A stretch of DNA of 64,000 bases from Cupriavidus respiraculi (GTDB lineage Bacteria; Pseudomonadota; Gammaproteobacteria; Burkholderiales; Burkholderiaceae), in NCBI RefSeq assembly GCF_914271545.1, contig NZ_CAJZAH010000003.1, forward strand, positions 248,001-312,000. Direction: 5' to 3'. The notes under the pieces were generated by a model, which did not search any database, had not been told where the DNA came from, and saw only the letters and a program-made list of their open reading frames with translations. The position numbers and the translations under genes were made by a program. Positions 16,617 to 27,690 of the stretch are shown piece after piece (position 1 is the stretch's first letter; each line of letters starts with the position of its first letter).

Positions 16617-17576
16617 ATGGGGATTCGCCTCGTTAGCGGTCTTGCGCGCACCGCGCTTGCCGCCGTCATCGTCGCCGCGGGAGCGGCGCATGCCCAGACC
16701 ACCGAAATCGCGCTGGGCATGAGCGGCTGGACCGGCTTCGCGCCACTGACGCTTGCCGACAAGGCGGGCATCTTCAAGAAGAACGGGCTCGATGTCTCGA
16801 TCAAGATGATCCCGCAGAAGGACCGGCACCTGGCGCTGGCCTCTGGCGCGATCCAGTGCGCCGCCACCACGGTCGAGACGCATGTGGCCTGGAACGCCAA
16901 CGGCGTGCCGATCACGCAGATCGTGCAGCTGGACAAGTCCTACGGCGCCGACGGTCTGGCCGTGCGCGCGGACGTGAAGTCCTTCGCCGACCTGAAGGGC
17001 AAGACGGTCGGCGTGGACGCGCCGGGCACCGCGCCTTACTTCGGGCTGGCCTGGATGCTGAAGAAGAACGGCATGTCCATCAAGGACGTCAAGACCACCA
17101 CGCTGTCGCCGCAGGCCGCCGCGCAGGCCTTCGTCTCGGGCCAGAACGATGCCGCGATGACCTACGAGCCGTACCTGTCGACGGTGCGCCAGAGCCCGGA
17201 CAAGGGCAAGATCCTCGCCACGACGCTGGACTACCCGATGGTGATGGACACGCTGGGCTGCGCCCCCAAGTGGCTCAAGGACAATCCCAAGGCCGCCCAG
17301 GCGCTGGTCGACAGCTATTTCGAGGCGCTCGACATGATCCGCAAGGAGCCGGCCAAGTCCAACGAGATCATGGGCGCGGCCGTCAAGCAGACCGGCGAGC
17401 AGTTCGCCAAGTCGGCGGCCTTCCTGCGCTGGCAGGACCGCGAGGCAAACCGCAAGTTCTTCGGCGGCGAGCTGGCCGCGTTCAGCAAGGAAGCGGCCGC
17501 CGTGCTGCTGGAAATCGGCGTGATCCGCCAGGTGCCCGATGTCACGGCCCTGTACGACGCGCGCTTTCTGAAGTAA
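16617..17576 (+). CDS. ABC transporter substrate-binding protein, NitT/TauT type, in the hut regulon
   Basis: 319 residues. Signal peptide of about 26 residues ending AHA|Q. The mature part is a SsuA/THI5-type periplasmic binding fold, with GMSGWTGFAPLTLADKAGIFKKNG, the VGVDAPGTAPYF lobe and NDAAMTYEPYL. Relatives bind sulfonates, nitrate or thiamine precursors. Here the promoter carries a HutC-like operator and the next genes are hutC and the hut enzymes, so histidine, urocanate or a related imidazole is the likely ligand. It lacks the lipobox seen in the liv binding protein. AAAGGAG precedes the ATG. Confidence 0.85.
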   Translation: MGIRLVSGLARTALAAVIVAAGAAHAQTTEIALGMSGWTGFAPLTLADKAGIFKKNGLDVSIKMIPQKDRHLALASGAIQCAATTVETHVAWNANGVPITQIVQLDKSYGADGLAVRADVKSFADLKGKTVGVDAPGTAPYFGLAWMLKKNGMSIKDVKTTTLSPQAAAQAFVSGQNDAAMTYEPYLSTVRQSPDKGKILATTLDYPMVMDTLGCAPKWLKDNPKAAQALVDSYFEALDMIRKEPAKSNEIMGAAVKQTGEQFAKSAAFLRWQDREANRKFFGGELAAFSKEAAAVLLEIGVIRQVPDVTALYDARFLK

Positions 17577-17592
17577 CCGGGATACCGCTGCC

Positions 17593-18468
17593 ATGACGCA
17601 AGCTCACATCGGCACCGGGCCGGCGACCCAGGCCCCCGCCGCGTCGACCGCCGCACCGGCGGTCGCACCGGCGCGGCGACGCCATCCGTGGCTGATGCCG
17701 CTGGTCGCGGTGTCGCCGCGCGCCCGCTGGGTGCTCGGCCTGTCGTTCTTCGTGCTGTTCTTCCTGCTGTGGGCCGCGGTCACGTTCGGCGGCCTGGTGC
17801 CGCGCACCTTCCTCGCCGATCCGCTGACCATGGCCAGGGAAGGGGTGCTGCTCTTTACCGAGTACAACTTCATCGCCGATATCGGCATGACGGTCTGGCG
17901 CGTGCTGGGCGGCTTCGTGCTGGCCGCGGTGCTGGCGGTGCCGCTGGGCATCTTCATGGGGGCGTACAAGGCGGCCGAGGCGTTCTTCGAGCCCTTCGTC
18001 TCGTTCTGCCGCTACCTCCCGGCGTCGGCATTCATCCCGCTGCTGATCCTGTGGGCGGGCATCGGCGAGACGCAGAAGCTGCTGGTGATCTTCATCGGCT
18101 CGTTCTTCCAGATCGTGCTGATGGTGGCCGTGACCGTGGGCAGCGCGCGCCGCGATCTGGTCGAGGCGGCCTATACGCTGGGCGCCAACAGCGCCGGCAT
18201 CGTCAAGCGCGTGCTGATTCCCGGCGCGGCGCCCGATATCGCGGAGATCCTGCGGCTGGTGCTGGGCTGGGCCTGGACCTATGTGATCGTGGCCGAACTG
18301 ATCGGCTCGTCCTCGGGCATCGGGCACATGATCACCGACAGCCAGGCGCTGCTCAATACCGGGCAGATCATCTTCGGCATCATCGTGATCGGCTGCATCG
18401 GCCTGATCTCGGACCTGCTGTTCAAGCTGGCCAACCAGCGCCTCTTTCCGTGGAGTTCGATCAAATGA
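17593..18468 (+). CDS. ABC transporter permease, NitT/TauT type
   Basis: 291 residues. A 45-residue Ala/Pro/Arg-rich cytoplasmic N terminus is followed by about six membrane spans. The permease EAA loop is visible as DLVEAAYTLGANSAGIVKRVLIPGAAPDI. It forms the homodimeric channel for the binding protein 16 bases upstream. Its stop overlaps the ATPase start as ATGA, so the two should be made together. Confidence 0.9.
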   Translation: MTQAHIGTGPATQAPAASTAAPAVAPARRRHPWLMPLVAVSPRARWVLGLSFFVLFFLLWAAVTFGGLVPRTFLADPLTMAREGVLLFTEYNFIADIGMTVWRVLGGFVLAAVLAVPLGIFMGAYKAAEAFFEPFVSFCRYLPASAFIPLLILWAGIGETQKLLVIFIGSFFQIVLMVAVTVGSARRDLVEAAYTLGANSAGIVKRVLIPGAAPDIAEILRLVLGWAWTYVIVAELIGSSSGIGHMITDSQALLNTGQIIFGIIVIGCIGLISDLLFKLANQRLFPWSSIK

Positions 18469-19244
18469 GTGCGCTGTCCATCCAGCAGGTCTCGCGTACC
18501 TTCGTCAACCCGAATGGCGGCCAGACCCAGGCTCTGCTGCCGGTCGACTTCGAGGTGCGCGACAACGACTTCGTCACCATCCTGGGCCCGTCCGGCTGCG
18601 GCAAGTCCACGCTGCTGCGCATCGTCGCGGGCCTCGATTCACCCACGTCCGGCCGGGTGCTGCTCGACGGCCAGCCTGTCGTCGGTCCCGGCGCGGACCG
18701 GGGCATGGTGTTCCAGTCGTACACGCTGTTTCCGTGGCTGACCATCGAGCAGAATGTCCGCTTCGGCCTGCGCGAGCGGGGCATGAGCGCGGCCGAGCAG
18801 CGCGAGCGCAGCGACTTCTTCATCCAGCGGGTGGGGCTGCGCGGCTTCGAGCAGCATTTCCCCAAGCAGCTCTCCGGCGGCATGCAGCAGCGCACGGCCA
18901 TCGCGCGGGCGCTGGCCAACGATCCGAAGATCCTGCTGCTGGACGAGCCGTTCGGCGCGCTGGACAACCAGACCCGCGTGCTGATGCAGGAACTGCTGCT
19001 CGGCATCTGGGAAGCGTCGCGCAAGACGGTGATGTTCGTCACGCACGATATCGACGAAGCCATCTTCATGGCGAACCGGGTTGCGGTATTCTCCGCGCGG
19101 CCGGGCCGCATCAAGAGCGAGATCGCGGTCGACTTTCCGCATCCGCGCCATTACACCATCAAGACCTCCCCGGAGTTTTCGCGGCTCAAGGCGCTGCTGA
19201 CCGAGGAGATCCGCGCCGAGGCGATGGCCTCGGCGGAGCACTGA
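18465..19244 (+). CDS. ABC transporter ATP-binding protein, NitT/TauT type
   Basis: 259 residues from the ATG at 18465, overlapping the permease stop. Walker [10 protein letters not shown] (about residues 43-51), Q-loop [12 protein letters not shown], signature [15 protein letters not shown], Walker [12 protein letters not shown] and the H-loop VTHDIDEA are intact. It closely follows the SsuB/TauB/NrtD plan. hutC begins six bases after its stop, placing the transporter and its presumed regulator in one transcript. Confidence 0.93.
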   Translation: MSALSIQQVSRTFVNPNGGQTQALLPVDFEVRDNDFVTILGPSGCGKSTLLRIVAGLDSPTSGRVLLDGQPVVGPGADRGMVFQSYTLFPWLTIEQNVRFGLRERGMSAAEQRERSDFFIQRVGLRGFEQHFPKQLSGGMQQRTAIARALANDPKILLLDEPFGALDNQTRVLMQELLLGIWEASRKTVMFVTHDIDEAIFMANRVAVFSARPGRIKSEIAVDFPHPRHYTIKTSPEFSRLKALLTEEIRAEAMASAEH

Positions 19245-19249
19245 CCATC

Positions 19250-20029
19250 ATGACCACTGCCGCCGCGGCACGCCGCCCCACCTCCGCGCGCCACCCCCAG
19301 GACGCCACGCCCACTGCGCTGTACCAGCAGGTCAAGGAGTTCATCGCCCGCAATATCCAGAGCGGCGCGTGGCAACCCGGCGATCGCGTGCCGTCGGAGC
19401 AGGAGCTGGTGAGCCGCTTCGGCGTCTCGCGCATGACGGTCAACCGCGCGCTGCGCGAGCTGGCCGAGCAGGGCAGGGTGGTGCGGGTGGCCGGCGTCGG
19501 CACCTTCGTGGCCGAGCACAAGCCGCAATCGACGCTGCTGTCGGTGGTCAACCTGCAGGACGAGATCCGCATGCGCGGCCACGATTACGCCTGCGACGTG
19601 ATGCTGGTCGAGCGGGCAGCGGCCTCCATCGAGGTGGCGGCGGCGCTGGACCTGCGCACCGGCGAGTCGGTGTTCCACTCGGTGTGCGTGCATCGCGAGG
19701 ACGGCGTGCCGGTGCAACTGGAGGACCGCTACGTGAATCCGCGCGTCGCGCCCGACTTCATCAACCAGGACTTTGCCGGCGTCAAGCCGGGCGAATACTT
19801 GCTGCGCCATGTGCCCTACGATCAGGTGGAGCACGTGGTGGACGCGGTGGCGGCCACGGCCGAGCAGGCCGGCATGCTCGAGATGCCGGCCAGCCAGCCG
19901 TGCCTGCTGTTGACGCGGCGCACCTGGACAGCCGGCACGCCGGTGACCTTCGTACGCTGCCTGCATCCGGGCAACCGCTACCGGCTGGGCAGCCGCTTCC
20001 GCGCCGACGGCAACCCCGCGTTCGGCTAG
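19250..20029 (+). CDS. hutC: Histidine utilisation repressor, GntR/HutC family
   Basis: 259 residues. An N-terminal winged helix (about residues 22-90: [47 protein letters not shown]) is followed by a UTRA ligand-binding domain (about 105-250) with [23 protein letters not shown]. HutC represses hut genes and is released by urocanate in characterised species. It lies between the transporter and hutH. Matching operator sequences occur before both transcription units, so it probably controls its own expression too. Confidence 0.93.
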   Translation: MTTAAAARRPTSARHPQDATPTALYQQVKEFIARNIQSGAWQPGDRVPSEQELVSRFGVSRMTVNRALRELAEQGRVVRVAGVGTFVAEHKPQSTLLSVVNLQDEIRMRGHDYACDVMLVERAAASIEVAAALDLRTGESVFHSVCVHREDGVPVQLEDRYVNPRVAPDFINQDFAGVKPGEYLLRHVPYDQVEHVVDAVAATAEQAGMLEMPASQPCLLLTRRTWTAGTPVTFVRCLHPGNRYRLGSRFRADGNPAFG

Positions 20030-20105
20030 GCGCCGCCGCGCCCTGGCCGCCCATAAATCTGCTGCCGGCAGATGGCGTGGGCAAAACGAACTGGTTTAGA
20101 CTGAG

Positions 20106-20121
20106 CTGTATAGACAGGAAC
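20106..20121 (+). promoter_or_regulatory. Putative HutC operator before hutH
   Basis: CTGTATAGACAGGAAC, identical to the distal copy at 16305-16320 on the other strand. Its last bases (AGGA) are also the likely ribosome-binding site of hutH, whose ATG is at 20128. I could not place a confident -35/-10 pair here. Confidence 0.7.
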
Positions 20122-20127
20122 ATACAA

Positions 20128-21714
20128 ATGACAGCACACTCCAACGATTCCCGCTCCGCGACCCCAAGTCCCCTTCTGACGCTGGTGCCGGGCCAAGTCA
20201 CGTTGGCCGACCTGCGCCGCATCTACCGTGGCGAGGTCCGGCTGGCGATGGACGAATCCGCCTGGCCCGGCGTGCGCGCGGCGCAGGCCACGGTGCAGCA
20301 GATCATCGACACCGATGCCGTGGTCTACGGCATCAACACCGGCTTCGGCAAGCTGGCGCAGACGCGCATCCCGCATGACAAGCTGGCCGAACTGCAGCGC
20401 AATCTGGTGCTGTCGCACAGCGTCGGCACCGGGCCCGACCTGGCGCCGGACACCGTGCGGCTGATCCTGGCGATGAAGGCCGTCAGTCTTGCGCGCGGCC
20501 ACTCGGGCGTGCGGCCCGAACTGATCGAGGCGCTGCTCGCGCTGGTGAACCACGGCGTTACCCCGTGCATTCCGGCCAAGGGCTCGGTCGGCGCGTCCGG
20601 CGACCTGGCGCCGCTGGCGCATATGTCTTGCACGCTGATCGGCGTGGGCGAAGCGATGATCGACGGCCGCCGGGTGCCGGCCGCCGAAGGCATGGCGCAT
20701 GCCGGGCTGGACGTGTTCGCGCTGGGCCCCAAGGAAGGGCTCGCGCTGCTCAACGGCACGCAGGTTTCCACCGCGCTGGCGCTGGCTGGCCTGTTCGCCG
20801 CCGAGGACGCCTTCGCCGCCGGGCTGGTGGCCGGCGCGCTGTCGCTGGAGGCGATCAAGGGCTCGGTCAAGCCGTTCGATGCGCGCATTCACGATGCGCG
20901 GGGGCAGGCGGGGCAGATCGAGGTGGCCACGGCGGTGCGGGCGCTGCTGGACGGCAGCGAGATACTGGAATCGCACCAGACTTGCGGCCGCGTGCAGGAC
21001 CCGTATTCGATCCGCTGCCAGCCGCAGGTCATGGGCGCGTGCCTGGACAACCTGCGCCACGCCGCGCGCATCCTGCGCATCGAGGCCAATGCCGCCTCCG
21101 ACAATCCGCTGGTGTTCCCGCAGCAGGGCGATGTGGTCTCGGGCGGCAACTTCCACGCCGAGCCCGTGGCCTTCGCGGCCGACATCATCGCGCTCGCGCT
21201 GGCGGAGATCGGCGCCATTTCCGAACGCCGGCTGGCGCTGCTGCTCGATACCGGGCTGTCCGGCCTGCCGCCGTTCCTCGTGCGCGACGGCGGCCTGCAT
21301 TCGGGCTTCATGATCGCCCAGGTCACCGCGGCCGCGCTGGCCTCGGAGAACAAGTCGCTGGCGCATCCGGCCAGCGTGGACAGCTTGCCCACCTCCGCCA
21401 ACCAGGAGGACCATGTGTCGATGGCCACCTATGGCGCGCGCCGGCTGGGCGACATGGCACAGAACACCGCGGTGGTGGTCGGCATCGAGGCGATGGCCGC
21501 GGCGCAGGGCATCGAATTCCATCGGCCGCTGAAATCCTCGCCGCTGCTGGAGACCGAGCTTGCCCGCATTCGGGAACGCGTCGATTTCGTCGAAGGGGAC
21601 CGTTACCTCGCGCCGGATATCGAGGCGATGAAGCAATGGGTGGTGCAGGGCGACGCCGGCGCGGGATGGCCGCAGGCGGTGCGCGCGGTGCTGCCGACGC
21701 AGGTCGGGGTATAG
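20128..21714 (+). CDS. hutH: Histidine ammonia-lyase
   Basis: 528 residues. It deaminates histidine to urocanate, the first step of the pathway. The self-forming MIO cofactor triad Ala156-Ser157-Gly158 lies in [14 protein letters not shown]. Other family landmarks are [24 protein letters not shown] and NQEDHVSM. The N terminus is about 15 residues longer than usual, but no later ATG keeps the conserved [10 protein letters not shown] start, so 20128 is chosen. The ATG follows AGGAACATACAA, which overlaps the operator. Confidence 0.97.
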   Translation: MTAHSNDSRSATPSPLLTLVPGQVTLADLRRIYRGEVRLAMDESAWPGVRAAQATVQQIIDTDAVVYGINTGFGKLAQTRIPHDKLAELQRNLVLSHSVGTGPDLAPDTVRLILAMKAVSLARGHSGVRPELIEALLALVNHGVTPCIPAKGSVGASGDLAPLAHMSCTLIGVGEAMIDGRRVPAAEGMAHAGLDVFALGPKEGLALLNGTQVSTALALAGLFAAEDAFAAGLVAGALSLEAIKGSVKPFDARIHDARGQAGQIEVATAVRALLDGSEILESHQTCGRVQDPYSIRCQPQVMGACLDNLRHAARILRIEANAASDNPLVFPQQGDVVSGGNFHAEPVAFAADIIALALAEIGAISERRLALLLDTGLSGLPPFLVRDGGLHSGFMIAQVTAAALASENKSLAHPASVDSLPTSANQEDHVSMATYGARRLGDMAQNTAVVVGIEAMAAAQGIEFHRPLKSSPLLETELARIRERVDFVEGDRYLAPDIEAMKQWVVQGDAGAGWPQAVRAVLPTQVGV

Positions 21715-21813
21715 CAAGGCTTCCGGGTGAGGGGGAACGACCGCAACAGCGGCGCCCCCAACCAACGGCACAAGCAGAGAGCGAAACGAAACGAAGCGCA
21801 AGGAGATCCAGAC

Positions 21814-23529
21814 ATGAACGCCAACGAACAGCAATTCGCCCAGGCCGCACAACACGCCCGCGGCCGCCGCGAGATCCGCGCGCCGCACGGCACGCAGCTG
21901 CACTGCAAGAACTGGCTGATCGAAGCCGCCTATCGCATGATCCAGAACAACCTGGACCCGGACGTCGCCGAGCGGCCGCAGGACCTGGTGGTCTACGGCG
22001 GCATCGGCAAGGCCGCGCGCAACTGGGAATGCTTCGATGCCATCCTGGACAGCCTGCGCCGGCTCGGCGAGGACGAATCGCTGCTGGTGCAGTCGGGCAA
22101 GCCGGTGGGCATCTTCCGCACGCATGCCGACGCGCCGCGCGTGCTGATTGCCAATTCCAACCTCGTGCCGCACTGGGCCAACTGGGACAAGTTCAACGAA
22201 CTGGATCGCGCCGGCCTGATGATGTACGGCCAGATGACCGCGGGCTCGTGGATCTACATCGGCACGCAGGGCATCGTGCAGGGCACCTACGAGACCTTCG
22301 TCGAAGCCGGCCGCCAGCACTACGACGGCGATCTGGCCGGCAAGTGGATCCTGACCGCGGGCCTGGGCGGCATGGGCGGCGCGCAGCCGCTGGCCGGGGT
22401 GCTGGCGGGCGCGTGCGTGCTGGCGATCGAATGCCAGGAGTCGCGCATCGACTTCCGGCTGCGCACGCGCTATCTCGACAGGAAGGCCACCACCATCGAC
22501 GAGGCGCTCGCCATGATCGCGGAAGCCACGGCGAAGAAGGAGGCCATCTCGGTGGGGCTGCTGGGCAACGCCGCGCAGATCATGCCCGAGCTGGTCAAGC
22601 GCGCGCAGGCGGGCGGCATGCGCCCGGACCTGGTCACCGACCAGACCTCGGCCCACGACCTCGTCAACGGCTACCTGCCGGCGGGCTGGACCGTCGAGCA
22701 ATGGGAGGCCGCGCGGCAGTCGGACCCGAAGTCGGTCGAAGCCGCGGCGCGTCCCTCCATCGTGGAGCACGTGCGTGCCATGCTGGCCTTCCAGCAGATG
22801 GGCGTGCCCACGCTGGATTACGGCAACAATATCCGCCAGGTGGCGTTCGACGAGGGCGTGGCCAACGCGTTCGACTTCCCCGGCTTCGTGCCGGCCTATA
22901 TCCGGCCGCTGTTCTGCCGCGGCAAGGGTCCGTTCCGCTGGGTGGCGCTGTCCGGCGACCCGGAAGACATCTACAAGACCGACGCCAAGATGAAGGAGCT
23001 GTTCCCCGACGACAAGCCGCTGCACCGCTGGCTCGACATGGCGCGCGACCGCATCGCCTTCCAGGGCCTGCCGGCGCGGATCTGCTGGGTGGGACTGGAC
23101 GAGCGCCACCGCGCGGGGCTGGCCTTCAACGAGATGGTCAAGTCGGGCGAGCTGAAGGCGCCCATCGTCATCGGCCGCGACCACCTCGACTGCGGCTCGG
23201 TGGCGTCGCCCAACCGGGAGACCGAGGCCATGCGCGACGGCTCGGACGCGGTGTCGGACTGGCCGCTGCTCAATGCGCTGCTCAATACCGCCGGCGGCGC
23301 GACGTGGGTCAGCCTGCACCATGGCGGCGGCGTCGGCATGGGCTTCTCGCAGCATAGCGGCGTGGTCATCGTCTGCGACGGCACCGAGGCCGCGGCCCGC
23401 CGCATCGAGCGCGTGCTGTGGAACGACCCGGCCACCGGCGTGATGCGCCACGCCGATGCGGGCTATGACATCGCCATCGACTGCGCGCGCGAAAAGGGCC
23501 TGGATCTGCCGATGGTGAAGGGCGCATGA
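21814..23529 (+). CDS. hutU: Urocanate hydratase
   Basis: 571 residues from the ATG at 21814, preceded by AAGGAGATCCAG; an ATG at 21727 lies in the leader and is not used. It converts urocanate to imidazolonepropionate using tightly bound NAD. Visible motifs are the NAD region [13 protein letters not shown], the [16 protein letters not shown] stretch and the family motif [18 protein letters not shown] with the active-site cysteine. It overlaps hutD by four bases. Confidence 0.97.
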   Translation: MNANEQQFAQAAQHARGRREIRAPHGTQLHCKNWLIEAAYRMIQNNLDPDVAERPQDLVVYGGIGKAARNWECFDAILDSLRRLGEDESLLVQSGKPVGIFRTHADAPRVLIANSNLVPHWANWDKFNELDRAGLMMYGQMTAGSWIYIGTQGIVQGTYETFVEAGRQHYDGDLAGKWILTAGLGGMGGAQPLAGVLAGACVLAIECQESRIDFRLRTRYLDRKATTIDEALAMIAEATAKKEAISVGLLGNAAQIMPELVKRAQAGGMRPDLVTDQTSAHDLVNGYLPAGWTVEQWEAARQSDPKSVEAAARPSIVEHVRAMLAFQQMGVPTLDYGNNIRQVAFDEGVANAFDFPGFVPAYIRPLFCRGKGPFRWVALSGDPEDIYKTDAKMKELFPDDKPLHRWLDMARDRIAFQGLPARICWVGLDERHRAGLAFNEMVKSGELKAPIVIGRDHLDCGSVASPNRETEAMRDGSDAVSDWPLLNALLNTAGGATWVSLHHGGGVGMGFSQHSGVVIVCDGTEAAARRIERVLWNDPATGVMRHADAGYDIAIDCAREKGLDLPMVKGA

Positions 23530-24125
23530 CGGCATCGCCCGCGCGATATTTCTCGCTGGCGGCGCTGACGCCTGCGCCCTGGAAGAACGGCGGCGGCGTG
23601 ACGCGCGAGATCGCCGCCATGCCGCAAGGCGCCGGCATGGGGGACTTCGACTGGCGCATCAGCGTGGCCGACATCGCGGCCGATGGTCCCTTTTCCGCGT
23701 ATCCCGGCATCGACCGGCAGATCGTGCTGCTCGAAGGCGCGGGCGTGCGCCTGCGCGCGGATGACGGCCGCTTCGACCATCGCCTGGACCGCGTGGGCGA
23801 GCCGTTCGCCTTCGCGGGCGAGGCCGGCGTGCACGCCAGCCTGCTCGACGGCCCGACGCGCGACTTCAACGTGATGACACGGCGCGGCCGTACGCGTGCC
23901 CGCGCGTGGTCGGTCCGGGAAGCCGTGGCCGTGCCCGGCGGGACGCAGGCCACCGTGATGCTGGTGATCGCCGGCGAGTGGCACGGCGACGTGCAGGCGT
24001 CCACGATGCCGATGCGCCCGGGCGACGGCCTGGTGCTCGGCCCCGGCGCGCCTCTGCATCTGCGGCCCGCGAGCGCCGAATCCCATTGCCTCCTCGTTAC
24101 CCTCGATCTGGACGCAACACCATGA
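23526..24125 (+). CDS. hutD: HutD family protein
   Basis: 199 residues, a cupin-type HutD protein. Family features are the start [47 protein letters not shown] and [14 protein letters not shown]. HutD is widespread in hut operons; in Pseudomonas fluorescens work it appeared to limit over-activity of the pathway, possibly by sensing formylglutamate, though its mechanism is unsettled. It overlaps hutU and hutI as ATGA on both sides. Confidence 0.92.
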   Translation: MTASPARYFSLAALTPAPWKNGGGVTREIAAMPQGAGMGDFDWRISVADIAADGPFSAYPGIDRQIVLLEGAGVRLRADDGRFDHRLDRVGEPFAFAGEAGVHASLLDGPTRDFNVMTRRGRTRARAWSVREAVAVPGGTQATVMLVIAGEWHGDVQASTMPMRPGDGLVLGPGAPLHLRPASAESHCLLVTLDLDATP

Positions 24126-25399
24126 CGCCATCCCCGAACGAAATGGCCGTGGCCGGCGCACCGTCGGCCGACGGCGTCTGGCATCGCTGCCATCTGCTAC
24201 CCGATGCCGACCCGGCGCGCGCCATCCGCGACGCGGCCCTGGTGGTCGAGCAGGGTCGGATTGCGTGGCTGGGACCGGAAGCCGAGCTGCCGCCCACCTA
24301 TGGCGCGCTGCCCCGGCACGACGCAGGCAATGCGTGGATCACGCCCGGCCTGGTCGACTGCCATACCCATCTGGTCTACGGCGGCCAGCGCGCCGACGAG
24401 TTCGCCATGCGGCTGGCCGGCGCGAGCTACGAGGAAATCGCGCGCGCCGGTGGCGGCATCGTGTCCACGGTGCGCGCCACGCGCGCCGCGGACGAGGACA
24501 CCCTGTTCGCGCAGGCGGCCAGCCGCCTTGCACCGCTGCTGGCCGAGGGCGTCTGCGCCATCGAGATCAAGTCCGGCTACGGGCTGGACCTGGACGCCGA
24601 GCGCAAGCAGCTGCGCGTGGCGCGCCGGCTGGGCCAGGCGTTCGGCGTGGCCGTGCATACCACTTTCCTGGGCGCCCATGCGCTGCCGCCCGAGTACGCC
24701 GGCCGCGCCGATGCGTATATCGATACGGTGTGCGACACCATGCTGCCCGCGCTGGCCGCCGAAGGGCTGGTCGATGCAGTCGATGCCTTCTGCGAATCCA
24801 TCGGCTTCTCGCCGGCGCAGACCGAGCGCGTGTTCGAGGCCGCGCGGCGGCACGGCCTGCCGGTCAAGCTGCATGCCGAGCAATTGAGCAATCTGGGCGG
24901 CGCCGCGCTGGCCGCGCGCCATCGCGCGTTGTCGGCCGACCATCTGGAGCATCTGGACGAGGACGGCGTGCGCGCCATGGCCGAGGCCGGCACGGTGGCC
25001 GTGCTGCTGCCGGGCGCCTACTATTTCCTGCGCGATACGCATCTGCCGCCGCTGGACCTGCTGCGTCGGCACGGCGTGCCGATCGCGATCTCGACCGACC
25101 ACAACCCCGGCACGTCTCCCGTCACTTCGCTGCTGCTGATGATGAACATGGCCTGCACGCTGTTCCGCATGACCGTCCCGGAGGTGCTGGCTGGCGTCAC
25201 GGTCCATGCCGCGCGCGCGCTCGGCGCGGCAGACCGCCATGGCGTCCTCGCGGTGGGCCGCGCCGCCGATTTCGCGGCCTGGAACGTGCAATCGCCGGCC
25301 GAACTGGCCTACTGGTTCGGCCGCAACCCGCTCGCCGTGGCGGTGCGGCAGGGCCGCGTGTTTCCCGCGGCCGCCGCCGGGCAAGGAGAGCGCCGATGA
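24122..25399 (+). CDS. hutI: Imidazolonepropionase
   Basis: 425 residues. Amidohydrolase-fold enzyme opening imidazolonepropionate to formiminoglutamate. Metal ligands are visible in [10 protein letters not shown], the later KLHAEQLSN and [11 protein letters not shown]. The substrate region [12 protein letters not shown] is intact. A 20-residue N-terminal extension precedes the conserved core. It overlaps hutD before it and hutF after it as ATGA, so hutU-D-I-F form one tightly coupled block. Confidence 0.97.
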   Translation: MTPSPNEMAVAGAPSADGVWHRCHLLPDADPARAIRDAALVVEQGRIAWLGPEAELPPTYGALPRHDAGNAWITPGLVDCHTHLVYGGQRADEFAMRLAGASYEEIARAGGGIVSTVRATRAADEDTLFAQAASRLAPLLAEGVCAIEIKSGYGLDLDAERKQLRVARRLGQAFGVAVHTTFLGAHALPPEYAGRADAYIDTVCDTMLPALAAEGLVDAVDAFCESIGFSPAQTERVFEAARRHGLPVKLHAEQLSNLGGAALAARHRALSADHLEHLDEDGVRAMAEAGTVAVLLPGAYYFLRDTHLPPLDLLRRHGVPIAISTDHNPGTSPVTSLLLMMNMACTLFRMTVPEVLAGVTVHAARALGAADRHGVLAVGRAADFAAWNVQSPAELAYWFGRNPLAVAVRQGRVFPAAAAGQGERR

Positions 25400-26778
25400 G
25401 CGACAACCACCTGTTCGCGCCGCAGGCGCTGCTGCCTTCGGGCTGGGCCCGCGACGTGCTGCTCGCCTGGGACACCGAGGGCGTGCTGACCATCGTCCAA
25501 CCGGAAGCCCGGCCGCCGGCGCACGTCGACCGTGCGGCGGGCCCGGTGCTGCCGGGCATGCCGAACCTGCATTCGCATGCGTTCCAGCGCGGCTTCGCGG
25601 GGCTGACCGAATACCGCAGCGCCGCCGACGACTCGTTCTGGAGCTGGCGCGACCTGATGTACCGCTTCGCGCTGCGGCTCTCGCCCGATACGCTGGAGGC
25701 CATCGCCACGCAGCTCTATGTCGAGATGCTGCGCGCGGGCTATACCAGCGTGTGCGAGTTCCAGTACGTGCATCACGATCCCGCGGGCAAGCCCTATGCC
25801 GATCCCGCCGAGATGTCGCTGCGGCTGCTGCGCGCGGCCGAACGCACCGGCATCGGCATCACGCTGCTGCCGGTGCTGTACCAGGCGTCCGGCTTCGGCG
25901 GCCAGGCGCCGCAGGACAATCAACGGCGCTTCCTGCACGACACCGACGCGATGCTGGCCTTGCTGTCCCGTCTGGCGCCGCTGTGCACGGGCAGGGCGCG
26001 GCTCGGGCTGGCTCCGCATTCCCTGCGCGCAGTGCCGCGCGAAAGCCTGCAGGCGGCGGTGGCGGGACTGCACCGGCTCGACGCGACGGCGCCGGTGCAT
26101 ATCCATATCGCCGAGCAGCAGCGCGAGGTCGACGAGTGCATCGCCTGGTCGGGCACGCGCCCGGTCGCATGGCTGCTCGATCATGCCGAGGTCGATGCAC
26201 GCTGGTGCCTGGTGCACGCGACGCATATGGATTGGGACGAGCGCCGCCGCCTCGCCCACAGCGGGGCGGTGGCCGGCATCTGCCCGACCACGGAGGCCAA
26301 CCTGGGCGACGGCGTGTTCGATGCCGCGCCGTATCTGGCGCAGGCCGGCGCCTGGGGTATCGGCTCGGACAGCCATGCCAGCGTCAGCGTGGCCGAGGAA
26401 CTGCGGCTGTTCGAGTATGGCCAGCGGCTGGCGCTGCAAAAGCGCAATGTGCTCGCGTCCGATACCGACCCGCAGGTGGCCGACCGGCTCTATCACGATG
26501 CGGTGGCCGGCGGGGCGCGCGCCGCCGGGCGTCCGGTGGCGGGCCTCGCCGCCGGGCAACAGGCCGATTTCGTCGTGCTCGACGGCTCCCATCCCGCGCT
26601 TGCCGGGCTGTCCGGCGCGCAGGCGCTGGCTGTCCACGTCTTCACCAATCACGGGCATGAGACACTAGCGCAGGTCCGCACCGCCGGGCGCGTGCGCGTG
26701 CACCACGGCGCCCACGCCCTGCAGGCCGAGGCCGGCCGCGCGTTCGCCGCCGCCCGCGCCAGCCTGCTTGCCGACTGA
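25396..26778 (+). CDS. hutF: Formimidoylglutamate deiminase
   Basis: 460 residues. Amidohydrolase of the HutF group, converting formiminoglutamate to N-formylglutamate and ammonia. Metal-binding motifs [32 protein letters not shown] and GSDSHASVS are all present. Its presence with hutG shows the five-step route through formylglutamate, rather than the four-step formiminoglutamase route. Start ATG at 25396 lies inside the hutI stop, with AGGAGAG upstream. Confidence 0.96.
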   Translation: MSDNHLFAPQALLPSGWARDVLLAWDTEGVLTIVQPEARPPAHVDRAAGPVLPGMPNLHSHAFQRGFAGLTEYRSAADDSFWSWRDLMYRFALRLSPDTLEAIATQLYVEMLRAGYTSVCEFQYVHHDPAGKPYADPAEMSLRLLRAAERTGIGITLLPVLYQASGFGGQAPQDNQRRFLHDTDAMLALLSRLAPLCTGRARLGLAPHSLRAVPRESLQAAVAGLHRLDATAPVHIHIAEQQREVDECIAWSGTRPVAWLLDHAEVDARWCLVHATHMDWDERRRLAHSGAVAGICPTTEANLGDGVFDAAPYLAQAGAWGIGSDSHASVSVAEELRLFEYGQRLALQKRNVLASDTDPQVADRLYHDAVAGGARAAGRPVAGLAAGQQADFVVLDGSHPALAGLSGAQALAVHVFTNHGHETLAQVRTAGRVRVHHGAHALQAEAGRAFAAARASLLAD

Positions 26779-26810
26779 TCCTACAAGCTGCTACCCACGA
26801 CAGACCCGCA

Positions 26811-27629
26811 ATGACGTCTTTCTCTACCGATACCCCGCCCTTCGTGTTCCATCGCGGCACCCGCCCGCTACTGGTGTCGATGCCCCATGTCGGCACCTAC
26901 CTGCCCGCTGCGGTCGCCGGCCGCCTGACCGCCGAGGCGCGCACCGTGCCGGACACCGACTGGCATCTTGAGCGCCTGTATGGCTTCGCGAAGGAGCTGG
27001 GCGCATCCATCCTGGTGGCCACGCATTCGCGCTATGTGGTCGACCTGAACCGCCCCCCCGACAACGCCAACCTGTATCCGGGGCAGGACACCACCGGCTT
27101 GTGCCCGGTCGATACGTTCGACAAGACGCCGTTGTACGCGGACGGCAGCTCCGGCCCCGACGAAGCGGAGATCTTCGCGCGCCGGGACGCGATCTGGCGG
27201 CCGTACCATGCGGCGCTGGCCGAAGAACTGGCGCGGCTGCGCGCCGAGCACGGCACGGTGGCGTTGTGGGACGCGCATTCGATCCGCTCGCAGCTGCCGC
27301 GCTTCTTCGAGGGCAAGCTGCCCGACTTCAACCTCGGCACGGCCAACGGCGCGAGCTGCGACGCGGCGCTGGGCGAGCGCATGCTGGAGCTGGCCAACGC
27401 CGCGCCCGGCTATACCGCGGTGCTCAACGGCCGCTTCAAGGGCGGCTATATCACGCGCCAGTACGGCCAGCCGGCGCAAGGCGTGCAGGCGGTGCAACTG
27501 GAACTGGCCCAGTCGGCGTACATGAGCGAGACGTACCCGTTCGCCTACGACGAGGCATTGGCGACGCGGCTGCAACCCACGCTGCGGGCCATGCTGGCCA
27601 CCATGCTGGAGTACGTCGAAGCCCGCTGA
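26811..27629 (+). CDS. hutG: N-formylglutamate deformylase
   Basis: 272 residues. Hydrolyses N-formylglutamate to glutamate and formate, the last hut step. FGase family motifs are SMPHVGTYLP, DTDWHLERLYGFA, VVDLNRPPDN, LWDAHSIRSQLPR and GRFKGGYITRQYG. It starts 32 bases after hutF, and a strong terminator follows, closing the cluster. Confidence 0.96.
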   Translation: MTSFSTDTPPFVFHRGTRPLLVSMPHVGTYLPAAVAGRLTAEARTVPDTDWHLERLYGFAKELGASILVATHSRYVVDLNRPPDNANLYPGQDTTGLCPVDTFDKTPLYADGSSGPDEAEIFARRDAIWRPYHAALAEELARLRAEHGTVALWDAHSIRSQLPRFFEGKLPDFNLGTANGASCDAALGERMLELANAAPGYTAVLNGRFKGGYITRQYGQPAQGVQAVQLELAQSAYMSETYPFAYDEALATRLQPTLRAMLATMLEYVEAR

Positions 27630-27653
27630 GAAAGCGGGACGCGAGAGCCGAAG

Positions 27654-27689
27654 GGCCCGGCGCGCAAATGGCGCGCCGGGCCTTTTTTT
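27654..27689 (+). terminator. Terminator of the hut cluster
   Basis: GGCCCGGCGCGC (27654-27665), five-base loop, GCGCGCCGGGCC (27671-27682), then seven T. It is a perfect 12-base GC stem 24 bases after hutG and just before the convergent protease gene. Confidence 0.95.
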
Positions 27690-27690
27690 G

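Noticed and set aside
20026-23535. A 1169-codon open frame on the minus strand opposite hutH and hutU
   Set aside because: It is a shadow of the GC-rich codon pattern of two well-identified genes. Its translation is low-complexity, His/Arg/Ala-rich, with no family motif.
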